A stretch of 64,000 nucleotides of DNA, from assembly GCF_001583695.1 (NCBI RefSeq), contig NZ_LOBC01000020.1:24190-88189 (forward strand), in the 5' to 3' direction. The DNA is from Bacillus wiedmannii. Its GTDB lineage: Bacteria > Bacillota > Bacilli > Bacillales > Bacillaceae_G. Below, one piece after another: positions 48,501-54,313 of this stretch (position 1 is the stretch's first letter; each line of letters opens with the position of its first letter). The notes below the pieces were generated by a model. The model was not told where the DNA came from. It saw only the letters and a program-made list of their open reading frames with translations, and searched no databases. The position numbers and the translations under genes are program-made.

Positions 48501-48549
48501 TAGCGAGTGCGCCGTTAGTGGTGGTAGAAAATCGATTCGTAATGGGCAT
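33517..48549 (-). CDS. Giant DUF11 (B. anthracis-type) repeat protein, 5010 residues
   Basis: A 350-residue N-terminal beta-rich domain (MPITNRFSTTTNGALAITGN onward) is followed by 35 tandem repeats of about 132 residues. Each runs ATKSVDK-x-FA-x-IGDTITYT, then TNSGNT-x-ATNV-x-FTD-x-IP-GTTF-PNSV, then P-x-N-PISN and ends VSTQIN. A 43-residue tail ends RNYFWTWIWWK. The repeat is the TIGR01451/DUF11 type, Ig-like and common in surface proteins. No signal peptide, no LPxTG motif and no membrane helix were seen. RBS GAGGTG precedes ATG 48549. A likely structural or adhesive surface or spore-surface protein; export route unknown. Confidence 0.9.
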   Translation of the reverse strand: MPITNRFSTTTNGALAITGNTLGLSKISNQNRAGTIGAIGAFVTTNTALQVTTFPAGTTLNYTQNSSTAILNIPAGSTILYAELVWGGNYLSRDQNITSVLGNPVSFTTPVSTYSITPSTVTASNQTFVSGSVTFGFYTRSADVTSLVQAGGSGSYTTGSVPGLVDPLDASNGAINSSGWTLIVAYQNGSLPARNLTIYVAGNRVSVETGSADVSVSGFLTPAGGPVSGRLFISSTEGDADLTGDQALFGPNFSSLNALSGPNNAVNNFFGSQVNNAAGNLDTTGTFGTRNQSASTSTNISAGRQGWDITSIDISPYLTNSQVSAAIRLTTNGDAYMLNTVGLQININSPNIQATKSVNKSVAAIGDVLTYTVTIPNTGLLPANNVIFTDILPNGTSFIPGTVTIDNVPQTNANPAAGISLGTINNNASRTVTFQATVVSLPSQNPISNTANITFQYTPIAGGTTFNGLATSNSAGTQINLADINGTKSVNKIFTDIGETLTYSIALANVGNIAATNVIYTDPIPSGTTFIPGSVTVNGVTQAGANPANGISIGTIAANSTTTVSFQVFVPSIPQTNPILNSGSTTYQYIPVPNQPAVSGTDTTNIVSTQVNNATVTMTKAVDKNFADIGDTLTYTVSFTGTGNTNANNVIFTDIIPTGTTFVLNSLTIDGTTQVGANPTNGVNIGSITTGSTKNVSFQVVVNTIPALNVVSNGSSASYQYTVNPSQSPVTKNISSNLVSTQINNANVTLTKSTNKQFATIGETISYTILITNSGNTAATNVQLTDPLPNGAILTPGTVTLNGVLQNVDSLIALPIGTIPGGATFTLSFQVTVINITAQNPIINNAFASYLYTVNPSLPPTSKTANSNSVTSTIRLANLQATKSVDKTFAEVGDVLTYTFALTNDGNVAANNVLLSDSIANGTAFVPDSVTINNVTQPGVTPASINIGSINAGTTITASFQVLITSIPNPNPISNNASISYNFIVDPNASPVSKNTTSTTTFTQVNDANVISAKTVDRAFATVGDVLTYSILLTNAGSVTADSPTFVDTNPDGTIFIPNTFLINGVLQNNADPNIGVPLPSIPANGEITVSYQVTVTSLPAQNPTINSSSTQYSFILNPGDPPTIETSLSNTVSTQINLANVIIFKDVDLTIADVGQPITYTIALANPGNTPANNVVVTDILPPGTTLVPNSIFIGGALQLGADPSVGLQVGTIPAGGITTIVFQISANSLPSPNPVQNSAALQYSFIADPNLPAVVRNATSNIVTTQINTATIVATKLTSTNFADVGDVITYATILTNNGNIPASNVTFTDIIPAGTIFLPNTVTINGVPIANANPANGILIGTIGANSSRTVAFQVFVPTIPSPNPLTNQSSTTFQYTYDPSKPVVMQMVASNTVQTTINNATITAAKSADKQFANVNDIITYTTTLTNSGNTLASNVVFTDAIPNGTSFIPNSVTVNGTTLPNVNPATGVTIDPINPNANTIISFQVIVNSIPSPNPIPNQSNTTYQYVVDPNLPPASANTLSNVITTQINNATIIATKSVNTPTAAIGDIVTYTIAMANTGNIPASATVLTDGLGPGASFIPNSVTINNVSQPGLDPSLGIRLDDISPGGTTFLTFQVKILEIPPSGTLTNNALVNYEYTVNPNQTPAVGSTVTNTTATPIIDATLVLNKNASTTFATIGDTITFTSVVTNTGNTTANNIVFTDTIPNGTTFVPNSFKINGVTVPNANPQNGINIGNLNANASITLSFQVNIATLPNPNPIPNKSSLQYSFIVDINEPPVSRTVQSNKTFTQVNTASVIATKTASSAFAAVGDTITYTTTLTNSGNTTANTPVFIDILPPELSFVPDSIQINSIPQLGFRPDSGISLDSIPVGGTIIISFQAIVGSIPATNPTLNQSSTTYSIIVDPTQPPVTETATSNPTLVQINEAIIQATKSVDRIFSDIAPGNSFLTYTVLLENIGNTTATNIIFTDPIPNNTVFIEDSVRVGGVLLPGVNPANGIPIGDIIAGDFINVTFRVQVVSIPNPIFTIGPGGPNSPVVNGASIDYQFMTGPNLPLVSRNTTSNSVSTQINSGEVVAIKSVDKTFATIGDTISYTITLSNPGNVTSQNIIFTDILPEGTTFISGTLTNDSGTQQIGNPANGIQIENINPSGTAVITLNVLVTNIPSINPISNFSSVQFAHVVDPSQPSVSQTNVSNTVSTTINSAILTTTKSADKSIISVGDTITYTTTITNTGNTAATNINFTSTIPANTTFIPNSVTINGIQQLGAQPALGVTIPNIAPGETVTVTFQVNVISVPPSSSIMGNDTILYSYTVDPTGTPATTSTSTNIVTTPVLDAMITMIKSVDQTLVTLGDTITYTTILTNSGNTNATNITFTDLIPDGTTFITDSVTIDGITQIGLNPNTGITIGAIAPNSSIAIAFQVTATSTPVQNPIANSANASYTFIADPNAPIVSRNVTSNTVFTTINTATILSLKQVDKSFSRIGDTLTYTVTLSNNGNSAAQNVIFTDTMPSGTTFITNSFSINGIPQSGADPSNGVNIGTITAGTTVTVSFQVTVTSLPTENPIVNFSSTSYQLVSPPDAETSISNPVSTQIKEAILSMTKNESVSFADIGQTAFYTTSISNIGNTDATNIVFTDALPSGLTFVPNTLTVDGVLQPDANPNTGVLLATLPPNEIYSIVFQVTVNSIPPINPAPNTSSTTYEFTVDPVNPPVSSTANSNTTLLQINNATIISTKTANLTFADIGNTITFTLNLPNTGNVAATDVTVIDILDSNLTFVPNSFTVNGQTIPNADLSTGVNIGSINGGTTAIVTFQATVTTLPTLNPISNSTSTTYHYVVDPSQPPITTSNQSNTTTTQINSAILTAQKNSNVSTVDIGQDIIYTVTITNSGNVSATNVIFTDLIPDGTSFEPNSFTLNGISIPNANIITGVPIGDIAPNQSVIVAFHINANEIPPINPISNQASVSFQHIVNPANPPVSKNITSNNVTTKIESAILNTIKIGDKAFATIGDTITYTTTITNTGNIPANNVVFSDPLPTWTQFVAGSVVVDGTSLSSASIIDGVGINTINPNQTVTIIFQVQIISNPTTFTPELQNLGFVNFQYNVGNALQAQPGNVETNVFVTSINSAILSAVKTASTAFANIGDTITYTALIQNSGNTNATNVNFSDLIPAGTTFVENSFAVNGSTIPGANPNNGVNIGTVSAGSSLTVTFQVIVTSTPPSNPITNVASIQFAFIVDPAAPPVTGTVTSNSASTQINNATVTTVLEANRSIVSIGDIITYTATLTNTGNFPANSVLLINGVPEGALFVPNSVTLNGISLPDASPTLGIPVGIIAPGDSATITFQFLANSIPPQGAIINQALTSYTYIVDPSQPPVTATSSSNTVTTAVVDASLSVIKNTDSLVQSTDGTITYTVVVQNNGNTTANTVTLTDLVPEGTAFIPNSVTINTISVPGADPNVGIPLNSIAPLEIVTVTFQVIVQSIPSVNPISNIARIDYTFIADPTAPIISRTITSNPAFTQISDANVLSLKAVNAQQATTGDILTYTITLENIGNIPATNLIFSDTLPEGTTFVENSFTLNGTAILGANPNAGVTLPNLVANATHLISFQILINDSFPQQSITNQSNTTYTIQPDPGQPPITETSTSNIVITNFVQAQLTVTKTSNPITVDIGGTILYISEVKNTGNVDAINITFTDSIPAGTTFVPDSVTINGVLQPDANPENGIPIGTIPPNSSKTILFQVQTNNPPTETEIVNQSSVNYQYVSIPTAPPVNRSANSNIVTTSLQNANIISVKQADVTFVSIGQTITYTNTLQNIGTVPANNTLFIDNIPEGTIFIEDSLSINNVIQPGANPENGVTLGTIQPDETVPISFQVQLTSIPEGNTVTNISDTSYEYQIDPSSPIIQRRSLSNAVNTEVRTANVSAIKSANRSITRIGQIITYTVAVTNAGTVPITNTLLIDAIAAGTTFVPNSILVDGIPRPNENPITGITLDIILPNNTIIVTFQVNVVSIPSQNNINNIAVIHYEYQPDPSLPPISETTSSNTTNIQFIDAILIATKSTNTVLANIDETIEYTVLIQNNGSTTTNSIFFTDTIEDGTVFIPGSVTVNNTVLPAADPNIGFSIPNIASGQSTTIIFQASVTNLPAVNPTPNTANIVYDFIFNPDFAPIQKSTTSNTTFVQINDADIVSLKTVDLTSVAIGDILTYTTTLTNTGNTNATSVVFTDNIPDGTTFIDGSVLVNNIPQLNADPSTGILVGTIAPNSSIPVTFSVTVVSLPASSRIQNQSTSRYTINGEEQISTSNITFTEVISANVIATKTTPIQYADLQTIIPYTISITNNGNIQVENIIVTDIIPANTSFIENSVIVNGTARPNDNPLNGIQLDNIPPNTTATILFQVRVTSIPQTNPISNTSTIEYQYTLPNRPPITETILSSASVTTINHATLNSNKTVDLAFATVGDTLTYTITLNQTGNVAANDVVIQDMIPQGTTFVENSIIVNGETLPGVNPVSGIPIGTIIVGGNAIASFQVTVTSIPTPNELNNKAITTFNYIVNPNNVPVTNTTTTNTVTTTVQNDNVFAIKSVDVTNALPGQTVTYTITITNSGNVTIEDLFVIDTVPVDTAFVTGSVTINGINQPNANPEIGISLGNLVPNESAIITFQVTISSSTLQSAINNDASVSYTVTIDPNEPPITITKQTNTVTTTVVDPMVRIEKTADKSIVTTGETITFTLEVINHSPIPTISTSILDIIPVGTTFIENSVTINGTPVPNVRPDTGINIGALPADGVSTITFKVLVTSIPSNNTIVNSATVTAAFQLTPQDPIITFIVNSNTVRIPVQFITAVVVKNASVSSAYLNQYFDYTVRITNTSDISLSNVSLQDTIPAGLQFMNGTVFINGERSPLANPNIGFLVATNLEPNETIIVLFTVQVISPPVNNEFKNTANISLQLQVSPTDPPITVTVTSNENIVTFIPKNPDETLPNFNCFFDGERFIRITPRNIRNYFWTWIWWK
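33640..47505 (-). repeat. 35 tandem repeats of about 396 bp
   Basis: Counted from the translated repeat starts; 13.87 kb divided by 35 gives 396 bases (132 codons), equal to the repeat length recalled for the B. anthracis repeat family. Repeats have diverged in DNA (no long identical stretches noticed), which would limit recombination. Confidence 0.85.
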
Positions 48550-48671
48550 GTTGTCACCTCATTTACAATATAGTCTTGGTCAAAATAGGATATGTGTGTG
48601 ACAGATAAAGTGAAACATGTACAAGTTGATTTGATAATAATGATTTAAATGTCTAGATAAGGGGATGAAGT

Positions 48672-49532
48672 ATGCTTGAATTGGAAATTAAGGTGGAGCG
48701 TCTTAGGGACGAACAAATAGGCGATATTGTAGCATTATCTTCTTATATTGGGTGGGATTATAACAAAGAAGAAATTGAGACTATTTTTGATTCAGGTATT
48801 ATATATGGCGTATGGAATGAGAGAAAAGAACTGATTGCAAGCGCTGCAATTATATTATACGGAGAGGCGTTAGCGTCAATAGGAATGGTAATTGTCCATC
48901 CGGATTATAAGGGAAGAGGGATTGGAAAGGCGATAACGAGTTCTTGCATGAATAGCGTATCAGCTCGAACTTCAATTATGCTGATTGCTACAGATGAGGG
49001 GAAGCCTTTATACGAAAAGTTAGGATTTAGGGCAGTGAGCTATATTTCTAAATACATATGTAACTCGTACAATGTGAATGATTATTGTATAGGGAATGAA
49101 GATTATATGATGAATTATGAAGAGTGTGATTTAGAAGAAATAATAAAATTAGATGAATATGCGTTTGGAACAAATAGAAAAGCATTTTTAACGAAAAGAA
49201 TTATACAAAGTGAACAGTGCATCGTTGTAAAGGACAACAAACAAAATGTATTAGGTTACGGTTTAAGTATACAAACATCAGAAAATAAAATAATAGGACC
49301 GGTCGTCGCGAAAAATGATGCGATGGCAATGAGGATTGTACATGATTTAGCAAGGCAGCATCATGGTAAATTAAGAATTGATGTACCAGAAGGAAAGAGA
49401 GGTTTCATGAAAGAATTAGAGATTACTGGTTTTCAAAAGGTTAATACACCACCAATTATGATGAAAAATAGCGATGAATTATTAAAAAGGAGTAATGATC
49501 TGTATAGTATTGCAGCACAAATTTTTGGATAA
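48672..49532 (+). CDS. Two-domain GNAT acetyltransferase
   Basis: 286 residues. The N-terminal GNAT domain has a canonical acetyl-CoA loop (VHPDYKGRGIGKAIT, about residues 77-91) and YEKLGFRAVS. The C-terminal part (about 140-286, DYMMNYEECDLEEIIKLDEY onward) looks like a degenerate second GNAT-like domain without the loop. RBS AAGGGGATG. It diverges from the giant gene. Substrate unknown. Confidence 0.87.
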   Translation: MLELEIKVERLRDEQIGDIVALSSYIGWDYNKEEIETIFDSGIIYGVWNERKELIASAAIILYGEALASIGMVIVHPDYKGRGIGKAITSSCMNSVSARTSIMLIATDEGKPLYEKLGFRAVSYISKYICNSYNVNDYCIGNEDYMMNYEECDLEEIIKLDEYAFGTNRKAFLTKRIIQSEQCIVVKDNKQNVLGYGLSIQTSENKIIGPVVAKNDAMAMRIVHDLARQHHGKLRIDVPEGKRGFMKELEITGFQKVNTPPIMMKNSDELLKRSNDLYSIAAQIFG

Positions 49533-49533
49533 A

Positions 49534-49564
49534 AAAGAATCCTTCTGAATGAAGGATTCTTTTT
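49534..49564. terminator. Terminator between the GNAT and isochorismatase genes
   Basis: AAAGAATCCTTC / GAAGGATTCTTT stem with T-runs on both strands. Confidence 0.85.
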
Positions 49565-49566
49565 TA

Positions 49567-50127
49567 TTAATCACGATATTGGTCGTGAGTTGGTTGAAAA
49601 AGGTCTTCCTCGATATCTCTCACCATAGAAAAATGATCAACGTTATAATGGCCATGTAAAGTTTTATTATGATGACCAATAATTTGCTCTGCAGACAACA
49701 CGTTAGAATCAGTTGTGGAATGACCGTTTTTAATTAATGTAACATCAAATCCTTGTACAGTAGCTGTTCTAACTGCGGTGTCGATGCAATGTTCTGTTTT
49801 ACATCCACCGATAACGATATGATTAATTTTTTCTTCTTTTAAAAGTTCAAGTAGAGAAGTGCCATAGAATGCGTTTGTTGCTGCTTTATTAATAAGGATT
49901 GCAGACTGAGGTACTTTAATTTCATTATGTACTTCAAATCCTTCTCCGCTACCAGAAGCAACATCGATATCTCTTACGAAAACAATAAGGGCATTTGCAT
50001 GTATTGCTTTTTGTACGGCTGTATTTAGTGTAGATAATAACTCTTTTTTGCGAAAAACTTCTTTTTCTTGTTCATTCCCATCCATTAATTCTTGCTGCGC
50101 ATCGATAATTAATAGTGCTTGTTTCAT
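49567..50127 (-). CDS. Isochorismatase-like cysteine hydrolase
   Basis: A 186-residue amidase/hydrolase with the family triad: Asp in LLIIDAQQELMDG (about residue 8), Lys in the VPQSAILINKAATNAF segment, and the nucleophile Cys in GGCKTEHCIDTAVR (about 117-120). Probably hydrolyses a small amide such as nicotinamide-like or ureide compounds; the exact substrate is not readable. RBS AAAGGGGAG precedes ATG 50127. Confidence 0.9.
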   Translation of the reverse strand: MKQALLIIDAQQELMDGNEQEKEVFRKKELLSTLNTAVQKAIHANALIVFVRDIDVASGSGEGFEVHNEIKVPQSAILINKAATNAFYGTSLLELLKEEKINHIVIGGCKTEHCIDTAVRTATVQGFDVTLIKNGHSTTDSNVLSAEQIIGHHNKTLHGHYNVDHFSMVRDIEEDLFQPTHDQYRD

Positions 50128-50309
50128 CGTGTCTCCCCTTTAATATGAAATAAGTTCCACTATACATATTCATTCATATTGCAAGGAAATCCTTTATTGT
50201 CTATGCAGTAGACGATAGATTTACAAAGTTGTCAAAGAAATTTCATTCTCATAGCGTGTAAAAACATGTATGATAAGAAGTGGAGAATTTTTGAGTAGGT
50301 GGGAATATC

Positions 50310-50570
50310 ATGCAAACAGTAGAAGATTATCTTTCATTCTTACATACGAAAGGATTTAAACTATCAGAGGAAGCACAAGGGTTTATTATGTTTGGACAAG
50401 GATATACTGGTGCATCTGATGGAATTGTGAACGCAGCAATAGAAGCGACAATTAAACATCAATTACAGTTTGATGGGAGTTATTTTGTTGCGTTATTAGA
50501 ACGTTTGAAAGAAGAAGAAATTACCGATAAAAAAAGCGCTAAGGCTTTTATGCGGAAGTTACAAGCGTAA
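50310..50570 (+). CDS. Uncharacterised 86-residue protein
   Basis: Begins MQTVEDYLSFLHTKGFKLSE and contains GFIMFGQGYTGASDGIVNAA. Predicted all-helical and soluble; possibly the DUF6123 family. ATG 50310 follows TAGGTGGG. It ends 3 bases from the convergent transporter stop. Confidence 0.75.
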   Translation: MQTVEDYLSFLHTKGFKLSEEAQGFIMFGQGYTGASDGIVNAAIEATIKHQLQFDGSYFVALLERLKEEEITDKKSAKAFMRKLQA

Positions 50571-50572
50571 CT

Positions 50573-51484
50573 TCACGCAGCCTGCGCTTCTTTTTTTGTT
50601 TTGGAAGGTAATTCAACAAAAACCATGCCTAGGAAAATACATAGGCATCCGATAATAGCAGAAATAGAAAGTTGTTCGTTTGCAACGAGAACGCCTGTTA
50701 ATGCAGCAAAAACAGGCTCCATTGCGAAAATAATTGCTACTCTCGTTGGAGACGTATGTTTTTGTGCTGATGTTTGAATAAAAAAAGCAATGGATGTCGC
50801 AAATAGGGAAGTTAGAAATAGAGCGAATAAAAAGGAAGAATTCGTCCATAGTGCTACTGAAAATAATTTTTCCCAATCTTCAAACAAAAAGGCGCAAATA
50901 GAAGAAAACATACCGACAGCTAATACTTGCGACGTGCTTAATAATAAAGGTGATATTTTCTTAGAGAAGAAGCCGTTAACAAGAATATGGGCAGCGAAAG
51001 CAACTGCACAACCGAGAACGAGTATATCTCCAATATTTAATTGAAAAGAATCACCAGCAGTTAATAAGTATAAACCTGCTGTTGCTACAGCAATGCCCAT
51101 TACGATAAAAATGGTAGCTTTTTGTTTTAAAAAGATAAAAGACAAAATGGGTACCATAACGATACTAAGACCTGTTAAGAAACCAGCTTTTGAAGAAGTT
51201 GTATAAAGTAAGCCGAATGTTTGTAAGACATAGCCAACGCATAAAAAAAATCCAACGATTAATCCAGCGAGACTACTCTGTTTTATATCTTGTTTTGAAG
51301 ATTTTTTTGAGAAAATCATTTGAATGAATAATAAAATAATTCCAGCGAATAAAAAGCGAATGCCATTAAAAGTAAATGGACCAACGAAAGACATAGCATT
51401 TTGAACGACAACAAATGTAGCTCCCCAAATAAAAGAGACAAATAATAAAGCAAGAGGAGCAACCCAATCTTTTTTCACACTCAT
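50573..51484 (-). CDS. EamA/DMT-superfamily transporter
   Basis: A 303-residue protein with ten hydrophobic segments arranged as two EamA domains (first with LLFVSFIWGATFVVVQNAM, second with VAIIFAMEPVFAALTGVLV). Typically exports metabolites or amino acids. It begins 7 bases after the upstream RNase H-like gene on the same strand, so the two are probably co-transcribed. Confidence 0.9.
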   Translation of the reverse strand: MSVKKDWVAPLALLFVSFIWGATFVVVQNAMSFVGPFTFNGIRFLFAGIILLFIQMIFSKKSSKQDIKQSSLAGLIVGFFLCVGYVLQTFGLLYTTSSKAGFLTGLSIVMVPILSFIFLKQKATIFIVMGIAVATAGLYLLTAGDSFQLNIGDILVLGCAVAFAAHILVNGFFSKKISPLLLSTSQVLAVGMFSSICAFLFEDWEKLFSVALWTNSSFLFALFLTSLFATSIAFFIQTSAQKHTSPTRVAIIFAMEPVFAALTGVLVANEQLSISAIIGCLCIFLGMVFVELPSKTKKEAQAA

Positions 51485-51491
51485 ACCCCCG

Positions 51492-51878
51492 TTAATTTTG
51501 TAAGATAGCTTTTCTAGCTAATTCATCAGCAACTTTATTTTGACTACTTGGAATCCACTTAATAAAAAAGAGATCGAAACTTTTTATGTACTGTAATGCT
51601 TCCTCTAATAGTGGTGCAAACATTTTGTTTTTTGCGTATTCTTTTTCGACAGCTCGCTCGACAAGTTGCGAATCTGTACGAAAAGAGACAATGTTATAAT
51701 TATGCTCCGTGCAATATTTTAATGCCGCAAGTAAAGCGTGGTATTCTGCTTCATGATTGGACATTGTCCCAAGGGGCAATGATAATTGTACAGCTGGTTG
51801 CACCCCTTTAATAAACACTCCAGCACCAGAAGGACCAGGATTTCCTTTTGATGCACCATCAATATATACTTCAATCAA
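51492..51878 (-). CDS. RNase HI-like protein (YpdQ-type)
   Basis: 128 residues with all four RNase H carboxylates: Asp in VYIDGASKGNPGPSG, Glu in MSNHEAEYHALL, Asp in FRTDSQLVERAV, and Asp in NKVADELARKA. It lacks the basic protrusion of E. coli RNase HI, like other short Bacillus homologues. Position near ypeP/ypeQ matches B. subtilis ypdQ. Likely cleaves RNA in RNA-DNA hybrids, though some Bacillus homologues lack activity. Confidence 0.85.
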   Translation of the reverse strand: MIEVYIDGASKGNPGPSGAGVFIKGVQPAVQLSLPLGTMSNHEAEYHALLAALKYCTEHNYNIVSFRTDSQLVERAVEKEYAKNKMFAPLLEEALQYIKSFDLFFIKWIPSSQNKVADELARKAILQN

Positions 51879-51948
51879 AGTGAGAAACCTCCAAATTATA
51901 AGATGATCCCCTACTTATATGTTTCTTTGAAGTAGGGGATAGAGTAAC

Positions 51949-52821
51949 TTAGCCGATTGTAATACTATAACGACATGTAAATGTTTCATTCGCTTGTAAA
52001 GATTGAATTCCTTTTTTTTCCTTGAAATCTTTTGCCGGATTTACTTCATCAGCAATACCGTACCAAGGTTCAATACATAAGAAAGGTGCGTTTTCGCCTG
52101 GTGTCCATACGCCGACAAATGGGAATCCGTCAAATTCTACTTTTACAAATTTATTATGTTTATGAGAACGAATAGAGATTTCATCCGTATTCATATTTTC
52201 AAAAATAAGCGCATCATTTTTGAATAAATCGTATGTAAGTGGTAATTCATTCGTATTTTCAGCGATTAATTGTTTTTTACTTGAAAGGTAAGGTCCTTCT
52301 AATACGCTTGTTTCTAAGCGTTCAGAACCATTAAATGATAAATGATAATCTGTAAATGATTCGCCCTCTAATAAGGGGAAGTTGAAACCAGGATGTGCTC
52401 CGATTGAGAAGAACATCTCTTTTGAAGTAGGGTTATTTACTTCATATGTTACATGAACGATTTGTCCGTCTAGCTCATAAGAAACGAGTAATTCGAATTC
52501 ATATGGGTATTTTTTTAATGTTTCTTCATTACTAGTTACAATATAAGTGATTTTCGTTTCACTTTGTTCTTGTACAGAGAATGTAAGATCACGAGCAAAG
52601 CCGTGCTGTGTTAAAGAATATGGTTTACCATCTACGTAGTATGTATTATCTACTAATCGGCCGACAATTGGGAATAAAATTGGTGAGCGGCGCCCCCAAT
52701 AAGTAGAATCGCCTTGCCATAAGTATTCAGTGTTATCTTCTTTTAAGCGAACGCTTTGTAATTCTGCACCTTTGTCAGAAATGGAAACGATCACTTTTTC
52801 ATTTTGAATTGTTGCTGTCAT
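51949..52821 (-). CDS. Aldose 1-epimerase family protein
   Basis: A 290-residue GalM/YihR-like mutarotase. Catalytic His lies in SIGAHPGFNFPL (about residue 148) and the acid Glu in APFLCIEPWYGIAD near residue 255; the N-terminal GRRSPILFPIVGRL sugar-binding segment is conserved. It interconverts sugar anomers in the cytoplasm. RBS TAGGAGG precedes ATG 52821. Confidence 0.92.
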   Translation of the reverse strand: MTATIQNEKVIVSISDKGAELQSVRLKEDNTEYLWQGDSTYWGRRSPILFPIVGRLVDNTYYVDGKPYSLTQHGFARDLTFSVQEQSETKITYIVTSNEETLKKYPYEFELLVSYELDGQIVHVTYEVNNPTSKEMFFSIGAHPGFNFPLLEGESFTDYHLSFNGSERLETSVLEGPYLSSKKQLIAENTNELPLTYDLFKNDALIFENMNTDEISIRSHKHNKFVKVEFDGFPFVGVWTPGENAPFLCIEPWYGIADEVNPAKDFKEKKGIQSLQANETFTCRYSITIG

Positions 52822-52901
52822 GAAGTGAAACCTCCTAAAACTTTCATATGTTTTATTATACGTTGTCTAAAAGAAAAAAGGTAGTTAATGATAGGAATCT
52901 A

Positions 52902-52930
52902 TTGACGAGAGAGTGTGTATTGCGTAGAAT
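52902..52930 (+). promoter_or_regulatory. Sigma-A promoter of queT
   Basis: TTGACG (52902-52907), 17 bases, TAGAAT (52925-52930). Confidence 0.75.
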
Positions 52931-52957
52931 ATATTCTTGTTGCTTAAAAAACGAATA

Positions 52958-52996
52958 ACGTGGTTCGAAACCATCCCACGTAAAAAAACTAAGGAG
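52958..52996 (+). promoter_or_regulatory. PreQ1-I riboswitch, translational type
   Basis: ACGTGGTTCGAAACCATCCC followed by ACGTAAAAAAACTAAGGAG is the compact preQ1-I pseudoknot (P1 stem, C-rich loop, A-rich tail). The Shine-Dalgarno AAGGAG (52991-52996) lies inside its 3' end, 8 bases before the queT start, so ligand binding would hide the RBS. Confidence 0.9.
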
Positions 52997-53004
52997 ATTT
53001 TGTC

Positions 53005-53493
53005 ATGAATATAAGAACATTAGTCGGTAATGGTATTTTAGCGGCATTATATATTGCTGTTTCTATGCTTATTCAGCCATTTGGCTTTACGAGTGTACAG
53101 TTTCGTATTTCAGAGATGTTTAATCATCTTGTTGTATTTAATAAGAAAGCAATTTACGGAATTGTATTAGGTGTATTTTTAACAAATCTCTTTTTCTCAC
53201 CCATGATCGCTTACGATTTAGTATTTGGAGTAGGGCAATCTATTCTTGCATTAGTTGCAACGATTATTTCTATGCGATTTATTAAAGGTGTTTGGGCTCG
53301 TATGATTTTTAATACAGTTATTTTTACAATTACAATGTTTATGATTGCAATTGAGCTTCATCTTGCATTTGATTTACCATTTATGTTGACTTGGTTAACA
53401 TGTGCCATCGGTGAATTTGTTGTCATGGCAATTGGTATGCCTGTAATGTACTGGATTAATAAACGAGTACAATTTGAAAGATTTATGCAATAG
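53005..53493 (+). CDS. queT: QueT family queuosine-precursor transporter
   Basis: A 162-residue membrane protein with about five helices, starting MNIRTLVGNGILAALYIAVS and carrying GFTSVQFRISEMFNHLVVFN typical of QueT. It is the likely substrate-binding component of an ECF transporter importing preQ0/preQ1. The upstream preQ1 riboswitch independently supports the function. Terminator follows at 53499. Confidence 0.93.
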   Translation: MNIRTLVGNGILAALYIAVSMLIQPFGFTSVQFRISEMFNHLVVFNKKAIYGIVLGVFLTNLFFSPMIAYDLVFGVGQSILALVATIISMRFIKGVWARMIFNTVIFTITMFMIAIELHLAFDLPFMLTWLTCAIGEFVVMAIGMPVMYWINKRVQFERFMQ

Positions 53494-53498
53494 ATGAA

Positions 53499-53531
53499 AG
53501 AGCTATTCCTATAGGGATAGCTCTTTTTGTA
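53499..53531 (+). terminator. Terminator after queT
   Basis: AGAGCTAT-CC / GGGATAGCTCT stem and five T. Confidence 0.8.
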
Positions 53532-53641
53532 TGTAATCATATTGAATATAATGCTGTGACTCTTGATACAATATAATAAAATAAAGTGAGGCTTTCATTA
53601 GCTGACTACATATAAGAAGTCTTATATAAGGGGAATCTAGT

Positions 53642-54301
53642 ATGAAATATAAAATTCATTGGTTGTATAAAACAAAGAGCGGATTGCAGACGGAATTAAC
53701 GACAGATTATATGAACATAGAAGATGTATTGCAATTTGCAGAGGATTTCGAGAAAACAGGAAGAGTGAAAGAACTATCATTTTATGATGAAATGGATGCA
53801 GAATGGTCATTAAAGGAAATGAAAAAGCTGAGTAAACAAGTGGAGGAAGAGCTCCAAGAAATACTCGTTTATTTTGATGGCGGTTATGATGTACAGACGA
53901 AAGAAGCTGGAGTAGGTATATGTGTATACTATAAAAAAGGAAATACAAAATACCGAATTCGCCGTAATGCATATATAGAAGGTATATATGATAATAATGA
54001 AGCGGAATATGCATCATTACTATATGGCATGAATATACTCGAGGAATTTGGAATTAAGTATGAAGCAGTTACACTTCGCGGCGATTCTCAAGTTGTACTG
54101 CAGCAATTGGCTGGAGAATGGCCTTGTTATGATGAGCATTTAAATCATTACTTAGATCAAATTGAACAAAAAGCGAAGCAAATGAAATTAAAACTTGTAT
54201 GTGAGCCGATATCTAGAAAACAAAATAAAGAAGCGCATCAATTAGCTACGCAAGCATTAGAAGGAACAGTCATTGATAGTCATAAAGAAATAACCGAATA
54301 G
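53642..54301 (+). CDS. ypeP: RNase H-like protein YpeP
   Basis: 219 residues: an N-terminal region of about 75 residues of unknown fold, then an RNase H domain. The first three carboxylates are seen (YFDGGYD, NNEAEYASLL, RGDSQVVLQQL) but the fourth position reads NKEAHQLA with His instead of the usual Asp. ATG 53642 follows AAGGGGAATC. It overlaps nothing and is followed by ypeQ after 12 bases, as in B. subtilis. Confidence 0.88.
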   Translation: MKYKIHWLYKTKSGLQTELTTDYMNIEDVLQFAEDFEKTGRVKELSFYDEMDAEWSLKEMKKLSKQVEEELQEILVYFDGGYDVQTKEAGVGICVYYKKGNTKYRIRRNAYIEGIYDNNEAEYASLLYGMNILEEFGIKYEAVTLRGDSQVVLQQLAGEWPCYDEHLNHYLDQIEQKAKQMKLKLVCEPISRKQNKEAHQLATQALEGTVIDSHKEITE

Positions 54302-54313
54302 AGAGGTGCAAAG

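Noticed and set aside
33517-48549. Regularly spaced repeats considered as a CRISPR-like array
   Set aside because: The 396-base periodicity is protein-coding, in frame and diverged; there are no short identical repeats with unique spacers.
48603-48616. GATAAAGTGAAAC, complement of the GTTTCACTTTATC word found at 7441; GTAAAGTGAAAC also occurs at 21871-21882
   Set aside because: Three short AT-rich matches without surrounding similarity; probably chance, though a genome-wide count would settle it.
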